Source: Deltaproteobacteria bacterium (lineage in GTDB: Bacteria; Desulfobacterota; DSM-4660; Desulfatiglandales; Desulfatiglandaceae). Taken from it: 10,771 nucleotides of DNA. The notes under the pieces were generated by a model. It had not been told where the DNA came from. It was given only the letters and a program-made list of their open reading frames with translations, and searched no databases. Each line of letters begins with the position of its first letter. The first letter of the stretch is position 1. A program made the translations under genes and the position numbers. Positions 6,018 through 10,771 of the stretch are shown piece by piece. The stretch is from the NCBI GenBank assembly GCA_019314425.1, contig JAFCZI010000049.1, positions 1 through 10,771 of the forward strand, written 5' to 3'.

Positions 6018-9000
6018 TCACACCACCATATTTACCAGTTTCTTCTGTACCACGATAATACGCCTTACGGGCTTCCCTTTTACATGGCGCTGAACTTTTT
6101 CATCTGCCAGGGCAAGGGCCTCAATTTCCTTATCACTGCTTGAAGCGGGCACCTCAATCCGGCTTCGCACCTTGCCGTTTACCTGAAGGATGATCAGCTT
6201 TTTCTCGGTTTTGAGCGCATTTTCATCATAACCCGGCCAGGGAACATTCAGAACCCCTTCATAACCCATCATTTCCCAGAGTTCATCGGCGATATGGGGA
6301 ACTACCGGGGAGAGTAAAATGATCGTAGTTTCAACAGCCTTACGGACAACTGACCACGCAACGAGGTTCTTATCACCTTTGGCATTCAGAAATTGATTGG
6401 TTTCATTAACCAGTTCCATGACCGCTGAAATCGCCGTGTTGAAGTGAAACCGGTTTTCAATGTCACTGGTGACTCGCTTGATGGTTTCGTGGGTTTTCCG
6501 GTGGACGGATTTGATCAGTTCCGTAAGTTCGGTTTTTCCATCGTAGACCTTAACCTTTTCCAGTTCCCCAAGGTGGTCAACCACCAGTCGCCACACCCTT
6601 TGAAGGAACCTGTGGGAACCATCAACCCCCTGTTCACTCCATTCCAGATCCTTGTCGGGCGGGGATGCAAACAAACAGAACATTCGAACCGTATCGGCGC
6701 CGTAACGGTCGATCAACTCTTGAGGATCCACCACATTTTTCTTGGATTTTGACATCTTTACGATATTCCCGTCGGTCACTTTCGCCCCACACCGGGTACA
6801 TCGGCCTTCCACCACCTCCTTTGGATAGAGAAAACCATGTTCAGGACAGGTCTGAGTCGCTTTGCAGACCATACCCTGGGTCAGGAGATTGGTAAACGGC
6901 TCCTTTATCTTGATATGCCCCAGATCTTTCAGTACCCGCGTGTAAAAACGAGAATAAAGCAGATGTAAAATGGCATGCTCAATGCCGCCGATGTATTGGT
7001 CCACGGGCAACCAGTAATCCACCCGTTCCGGATCCAGAGGGCCTTCCCTGTAATCGGGGCACGCGTATCGGTTAAAATACCATGAAGACTCTACAAAAGT
7101 GTCCATGGTGTCCGTTTCACGCTTGGCCTTACGATTGCATTTAGGGCAGGTGGTTTCGGTAAAGGACGGTTCAAATGGCAACGGAGATCCCCCATTGGGC
7201 CGCATGTCCAGATCCAGCGGCAGTACCACGGGCAGATCTTCTTTGTTAACCGGAACAATACCGCATTTTTCACAATGGATCATGGGAATGGGCGTTCCCC
7301 AGTAACGCTGCCGCGAAATACCCCAGTCCCTGATGCGATAATTCACGGTTTTATGACCGACACCCTGTGCCTCAAGATAATCGGCAATGCTGTCCAGGGC
7401 TTCGATATTGCCCTGTCCATTGAAAGGCCCCGAGTTTACCAGAATGCCCCGGTCCACAAAAGCCTGGTTCATCGCTGCTTCGTCCAGATCGGAATCCTCG
7501 GGTTTAATGACCACCCGAAGCTTCAAGCCGTATTTCCGGGCAAACTCGAAATCCCTCTGATCGTGCGTGGGAACCGCCATGATGGCGCCGGTCCCGTAGT
7601 CAAAAAGAACAAAATTGGCCACAAAGATGGGGATCTCCTCACGGGTCACCGGATTCAGGCAGTGTCTCCCCGTAAAAACCCCTTCTTTGGCAGTAACCTC
7701 GGAGGTTCGCACAAAGCGGTCCATTTTCAGGGTACGGTCCACGAAATCAATGACCTCGTTTTCCTGGGGTAATCCTTTGATGATTTCCCTCACCATGGGG
7801 TGCTCAGGCGCCAAACACATGAATGTGGCGCCATAGAGTGTATCCTGGCGGGTAGTAAAAACTTCGATGGGATCTTCTGCGCCCACCATGGGAAATTGGA
7901 TGGCAGCGCCATGGCTTTTTCCGATCCAGTTTTTCTGCATGCTCATGACCCGATCCGGCCAGCCGGGAAGTTTTTCACAGTATTCGAGCATGTCACCAGC
8001 ATAATCGGTGATTTTGAGGAACCAGCTGTTCATCTCCTTGATGGCCACTTCCTGTTCAGGATGTCGCCAGCAGCAACCCTCTTCAACCTGCTCATTGGCC
8101 AAAACCGTCTGGCATTTTTCACACCAGTTCACATGGGTTTTTTTACGATAGGCCAGGCCCTTTTCATACATTTCGAGAAAGACCAATTGCTCCCATCGAT
8201 AATACTCGGGATCACAGGTAGCCAGTTCTCGATCCCAGTCATAACTGAACCCCATGCGCTTTAGCTGGGTTTTCATGGCGTCGATATTCTCATAAGTCCA
8301 TCGCGCCGGATGGGTGTTATTTTCGATGGCCGCGTTTTCCGCCGGCATGCCGAATGCGTCCCAGCCCATTGGGTGCAGCACGTTTTTTCCGGACATCTTT
8401 TTGTATCTGGCTACCACGTCGCCGATGGTGTAATTTCTCACATGGCCGATATGTATTTTACCGGAGGGGTAGGGAAACATTTCCAGGAGATAGTATTTTT
8501 TCTTTGAAGGGTCTTCTTTCGCCTTGAAAATACCGGTCTTTTCCCAATGGGCCTGCCACCTGGGTTCCAATTCCAGCGGATTATATTTCATGTTTCTTTT
8601 TCCTATGCTGTCAGGTTCCTTCGTATCAAATGTTTTTTCATCCCTTCCGGCCGTTGCAGCCCCTTTGGCGGAAGCGGCTTGACTATCCAGGGTGTTGTAA
8701 ATTTTGTCCAGCACACCGTTGATGTACCGGCTGGAATCTTCGCTGCCGAATTTTTTTCCGATTTCAACAGCTTCGTCCAGGGACACTCTGGGGGGGATTT
8801 CCTCCAGGAACATCATCTCATAGGCCGCCAGCCTGAGAATGCTTCGGTCCAAGCGGGCCATTCGTTCCAATCGCCAGTGTTTTGATGAACGACTGATGAC
8901 CCTATCCAGATCAGATTTCTTATCACAGACACCCCGCACCAGCACCCTGGAGAAATCCGTCACGGATTCAGCCATCTCCAAATTTTCGCCAATGAGACGA

Positions 9001-9098
9001 AATGCTTCCAGCGGATCATTATCGCTGAATTCCAAATGAAAAAGGACCTGAACAGCGAGTTCGCGGGCCTTTCTTCGTTCCCCTGTAAGATGTTTCAT
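6018..9098 (-). CDS. leuS: NusB-leucyl-tRNA synthetase in-frame fusion
   Basis: One uninterrupted frame of 1026 residues from ATG 9098 encodes two proteins that are normally separate. Residues 1-136 are NusB, the antitermination factor that binds boxA RNA with S10. A linker of about 33 residues rich in Ala, Lys, Asp and Gly follows. Then comes a complete class I leucyl-tRNA synthetase of 857 residues beginning [13 protein letters not shown] (E. coli: 860). In LeuS numbering, HIGH is at 47-50 and KMSKS at 612-616. The CP1 editing domain ([12 protein letters not shown]), zinc-type cysteine pairs and the C-terminal domain ending [10 protein letters not shown] are all present. I chose ATG 9098 because CAGGAA stands just upstream; a TTG at 9110 is the only earlier start. 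LeuS may also start internally at 8591. Its stop overlaps or abuts lptE. Confidence 0.9.
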   Translation of the reverse strand: MKHLTGERRKARELAVQVLFHLEFSDNDPLEAFRLIGENLEMAESVTDFSRVLVRGVCDKKSDLDRVISRSSKHWRLERMARLDRSILRLAAYEMMFLEEIPPRVSLDEAVEIGKKFGSEDSSRYINGVLDKIYNTLDSQAASAKGAATAGRDEKTFDTKEPDSIGKRNMKYNPLELEPRWQAHWEKTGIFKAKEDPSKKKYYLLEMFPYPSGKIHIGHVRNYTIGDVVARYKKMSGKNVLHPMGWDAFGMPAENAAIENNTHPARWTYENIDAMKTQLKRMGFSYDWDRELATCDPEYYRWEQLVFLEMYEKGLAYRKKTHVNWCEKCQTVLANEQVEEGCCWRHPEQEVAIKEMNSWFLKITDYAGDMLEYCEKLPGWPDRVMSMQKNWIGKSHGAAIQFPMVGAEDPIEVFTTRQDTLYGATFMCLAPEHPMVREIIKGLPQENEVIDFVDRTLKMDRFVRTSEVTAKEGVFTGRHCLNPVTREEIPIFVANFVLFDYGTGAIMAVPTHDQRDFEFARKYGLKLRVVIKPEDSDLDEAAMNQAFVDRGILVNSGPFNGQGNIEALDSIADYLEAQGVGHKTVNYRIRDWGISRQRYWGTPIPMIHCEKCGIVPVNKEDLPVVLPLDLDMRPNGGSPLPFEPSFTETTCPKCNRKAKRETDTMDTFVESSWYFNRYACPDYREGPLDPERVDYWLPVDQYIGGIEHAILHLLYSRFYTRVLKDLGHIKIKEPFTNLLTQGMVCKATQTCPEHGFLYPKEVVEGRCTRCGAKVTDGNIVKMSKSKKNVVDPQELIDRYGADTVRMFCLFASPPDKDLEWSEQGVDGSHRFLQRVWRLVVDHLGELEKVKVYDGKTELTELIKSVHRKTHETIKRVTSDIENRFHFNTAISAVMELVNETNQFLNAKGDKNLVAWSVVRKAVETTIILLSPVVPHIADELWEMMGYEGVLNVPWPGYDENALKTEKKLIILQVNGKVRSRIEVPASSSDKEIEALALADEKVQRHVKGKPVRRIIVVQKKLVNMVV
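8589..8608 (-). promoter_or_regulatory. Candidate internal start and ribosome binding site for LeuS
   Basis: An ATG (8589-8591) sits exactly where a normal LeuS begins. AGGA lies 9 nt upstream in an A-rich stretch (AGGAAAAAGAAAC). Free LeuS could therefore be made alongside the fusion protein. The site may be the surviving leuS initiation region from a time when nusB had its own stop codon. Confidence 0.5.
8691..9098 (-). other. nusB: NusB domain of the fusion (transcription antitermination factor)
   Basis: This is the first part of the fused frame, about 136 residues against 139 in E. coli NusB, so a full domain. [17 protein letters not shown] near the start and [15 protein letters not shown] followed by [18 protein letters not shown] are strong NusB signatures. 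[16 protein letters not shown] closes the domain. No stop codon follows in frame. ribH directly upstream, 28 nt away, gives the usual ribH-nusB order. Confidence 0.88.
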
Positions 9099-9126
9099 GG
9101 TTTCCTGCAATGTCAGGGGTTGATGA

Positions 9127-9594
9127 TCACGTCATGTCTTTGAACAGACTGACCATTTCAATGGCAGCCATCGCCGACTCAAACCCTTTGTTTCCGGCTT
9201 TTGATCCAGCACGTTCGATGGCTTGTTCAATATTGTCCGTGGTCAAAACGCCAAAAGAAATGGGAATGCCCGTGTCCAGAGACACGCTGGCAATACCTTT
9301 ACTAACCTCATTGGCCACATAGTCGAAATGGGAGGTAGCTCCCCTGATGACGGCGCCCACACAGATGATGGCGTCATATCGGTTGCTCATAGCCAGCTTC
9401 TTGGCCACAACCGGCATTTCAAAAGCGCCGGGAACCCAGCAGACCGTGATGTCTTTCTTTGAAGCGTCGTGCCGGACCAGCGCATCGATGGCGCCTTCCA
9501 TTAATTTTCTTGAAATAAACTCGTTAAAACGGCTCGAAATAATCGCGAACCGCATCCCCTTTGCTATCAGTTGACCTTCTATAACGTTGACCAT
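9127..9594 (-). CDS. ribH: 6,7-dimethyl-8-ribityllumazine synthase
   Basis: RibH condenses 5-amino-6-ribitylaminouracil with dihydroxybutanone phosphate, the penultimate step of riboflavin synthesis. The 155 residues are full length. SRFNEFI (21-27) holds the aromatic residue that stacks on the substrate, VPGAFEMP (54-61) lines the site, and [13 protein letters not shown] (81-93) carries the catalytic histidine H89. [20 protein letters not shown] (115-134) is the usual C-terminal signature. I chose ATG 9594 because GGAGG (9602-9606) stands 7 nt upstream; an in-frame ATG at 9627 would put the start in the REP repeat. ribBA lies upstream and nusB 28 nt downstream, a widespread arrangement. Confidence 0.96.
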   Translation of the reverse strand: MVNVIEGQLIAKGMRFAIISSRFNEFISRKLMEGAIDALVRHDASKKDITVCWVPGAFEMPVVAKKLAMSNRYDAIICVGAVIRGATSHFDYVANEVSKGIASVSLDTGIPISFGVLTTDNIEQAIERAGSKAGNKGFESAMAAIEMVSLFKDMT

Positions 9595-9617
9595 AGGTGG
9601 TCCTCCATTAATTGATC

Positions 9618-9674
9618 GGGCAAACACACAGGTTCGCCCCTACGTGTTGGGCAACCACAAGGGATTGCCCCTAC
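9618..9674 (-). repeat. Tandem pair of REP palindromes between ribBA and ribH
   Basis: Two 26-nt units in the same orientation (9649-9674 and 9618-9643) are separated by 5 nt, a 31-nt period. On the minus strand each reads GTAG, an 8-bp stem arm, a 6-nt loop and the second arm: GGGCAATC/GGTTGCCC in one, GGGCGAAC/GTTTGCCC in the other. The units match at 21 of 26 positions. GTAG followed by an imperfect palindrome is the layout of REPs mobilised by RAYT transposases (REP-associated Y1 enzymes). Each stem has one G-U pair that forms only in the minus, transcribed strand. The TAG of the first unit (9671-9673) is the ribBA stop codon. Confidence 0.8.
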
Positions 9675-10771
9675 GCAATGCCCACTTTATCTAAGAGATG
9701 CCCTAGTTTCTGACATTTGGTGGACAGATATCGGATGTTTTCCGGTTTGGGGACGCATTCGATGGGGACCCTGCCGGTCACCTTCAATCCATAACCCTCA
9801 AGGCCGACAATTTTTTGGGGATTATTGGTAATCAATTTCATTTTTCGGACACCCAGGGCCACAAGAATCTGTGCCCCAACACCATAATCCCGCAAATCCG
9901 CAGCGAACCCGAGCTCCTCATTGGCTTCAACCGTGTCAAAACCCTGGTCCTGAAGGGCATACGCTTTCAGTTTGTTGGCCAAGCCAATCCCCCGGCCCTC
10001 CTGTTGAAGATAAAGGACAACGCCCCGGCCCTCTTCCTGAACCATACTCATGGCGGTTTTCAATTGTTCGCCGCAATCGCAGCGATAGGAATTGAAAACA
10101 TCGCCCGTCAAGCATCCCGAATGAACCCGAACCAGGATGTCCATATCCGAAACGATGTCCCCTTTGACCAGGGCCAAGTGCTCATAGTCGTCGATGTCAT
10201 TGACAAATGCAATGGCTCTGAAGTCTCCGTAGGGCGTGCAAAGGGTCGTTTCATCACCTCGCTGGACAAACGACTCCGTCCGCATCCGGTAGGAAGTAAC
10301 ATCAGCGACCGAGGCAATTTTGAGTTCGTGCTCTTTGGCGAAGGCTTTAAGGTCCGGAAGCCTGGCCATGGTGCCATCCTCTTTCATTATGCCGCAGATA
10401 ACCGCAGCTGGCTTATAACCCGCAATCCGTGACAGATCAACAGACCCCTCTGTCTGGCCGGTTCTGAACAGGACCCCTCCCCTTCTGGCACGCAATGGAA
10501 AGATAAACCCCGGTTGAATCAAATCTTCCGGCCCTGCATCATCGGCAACAGCGGTCAAAACAGTGTGCGCCCGGTCAGCGGCGCCCATTCCGGAACGCAT
10601 CTCCTGCGCAGCGGCAATGGAGACGGTAAAGGCCGTCTTGTAAGGTGACCGGTTGTCCTGAACCATCTGCTTGAGGCCCAGCTTTTCCACGAGGGGGGGG
10701 GCCAGGGCCAAACAGATCAGACCACGCCCATATCGGGACATGAAATTAATGGCTTCCGGCGTGATCTTTTC
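9671..10771 (-). CDS. ribBA: Bifunctional DHBP synthase/GTP cyclohydrolase II (RibBA), 5' end missing
   Basis: The frame stays open to the window edge; 366 residues are visible, beginning EKITPEAINF, with perhaps 35-45 missing. The N-terminal half is 3,4-dihydroxy-2-butanone-4-phosphate synthase and the C-terminal half is GTP cyclohydrolase II. The latter looks intact, with zinc ligands C220, C231 and C233, YLQQEGRGIGL (254-264) and ADLRDYGVGAQIL (291-303). The former is odd. Against E. coli RibB, H153 aligns with Q106 (TGQTEGSVD) and E174 with G127 (VICGIM). SIAAA and SGMGAADRA also differ from the SIDA and TTGISAADRA I recall. DHBP synthase activity is therefore doubtful. The protein ends normally (KLGHLLDKVGIA) at a TAG inside a REP unit. 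Nine consecutive Cs encode APPL near residues 24-27. Confidence 0.93.
   Translation of the reverse strand, partial: EKITPEAINFMSRYGRGLICLALAPPLVEKLGLKQMVQDNRSPYKTAFTVSIAAAQEMRSGMGAADRAHTVLTAVADDAGPEDLIQPGFIFPLRARRGGVLFRTGQTEGSVDLSRIAGYKPAAVICGIMKEDGTMARLPDLKAFAKEHELKIASVADVTSYRMRTESFVQRGDETTLCTPYGDFRAIAFVNDIDDYEHLALVKGDIVSDMDILVRVHSGCLTGDVFNSYRCDCGEQLKTAMSMVQEEGRGVVLYLQQEGRGIGLANKLKAYALQDQGFDTVEANEELGFAADLRDYGVGAQILVALGVRKMKLITNNPQKIVGLEGYGLKVTGRVPIECVPKPENIRYLSTKCQKLGHLLDKVGIA

Noticed and set aside
7275..8264. Two long plus-strand open frames of 165 and 154 codons
   Set aside because: Both are shadows of leuS, which has all expected motifs in the minus frame.
9594..9671. An FMN riboswitch or other regulator between ribBA and ribH
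   Set aside because: The space is filled by two 26-nt REP units and the ribH Shine-Dalgarno. No conserved RFN-element sequence is present, and that element normally precedes the first rib gene.
9815..10432. A 205-codon open frame on the plus strand
   Set aside because: It is antisense to the conserved RibBA coding sequence and resembles no family.

Overview
The window looks like a chromosomal housekeeping segment from a Gram-negative, sulfate-reducer-like deltaproteobacterium (Desulfobacterota, probably Desulfobacterales). That placement is an inference from gene order (ribBA-ribH-nusB-leuS-lptE-holA facing rpsT, with murJ divergent from rpsT), from an LPS-assembly lipoprotein gene, and from protein sequences that read like that group. 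No tRNA, rRNA, CRISPR array or complete transposon is visible.

Right half (about 4475-10771, minus strand): one compact operon, read right to left. ribBA is cut by the window edge and is followed by ribH, both for riboflavin synthesis. Next comes a single open frame encoding NusB fused in frame to leucyl-tRNA synthetase, then lptE (outer-membrane LPS assembly) and holA (DNA polymerase III delta). Most junctions overlap or are very short. The exception is ribBA-ribH, which holds two REP-type palindromes; the first supplies the ribBA stop codon.

Middle (3931-4474): rpsT (ribosomal protein S20) is alone on the plus strand. It has a near-consensus sigma-70 promoter, a strong Shine-Dalgarno sequence and a TTG start. 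It is divergent from murJ and convergent with holA.

Left half (137-3930, minus strand): murJ (lipid II flippase), then a ParB-domain protein, then an SPL-family radical SAM protein whose start overlaps the ParB stop. A 110-bp near-perfect palindrome flanked by an exact 8-bp direct repeat lies between murJ and the ParB-like gene. It looks like a MITE inserted into what was a 14-nt intergenic gap. Its ends begin GTAA and its duplication is 8 bp, both IS66-family features. All seven transition differences between its arms become G-U pairs only in the RNA strand that the operon transcribes.

The most interesting items are the MITE and its strand-biased wobble pattern, the NusB-LeuS fusion, the REP doublet that ends ribBA, a RibB domain that seems to lack key catalytic residues, and the ParB-like/SPL-like pair of unknown function.
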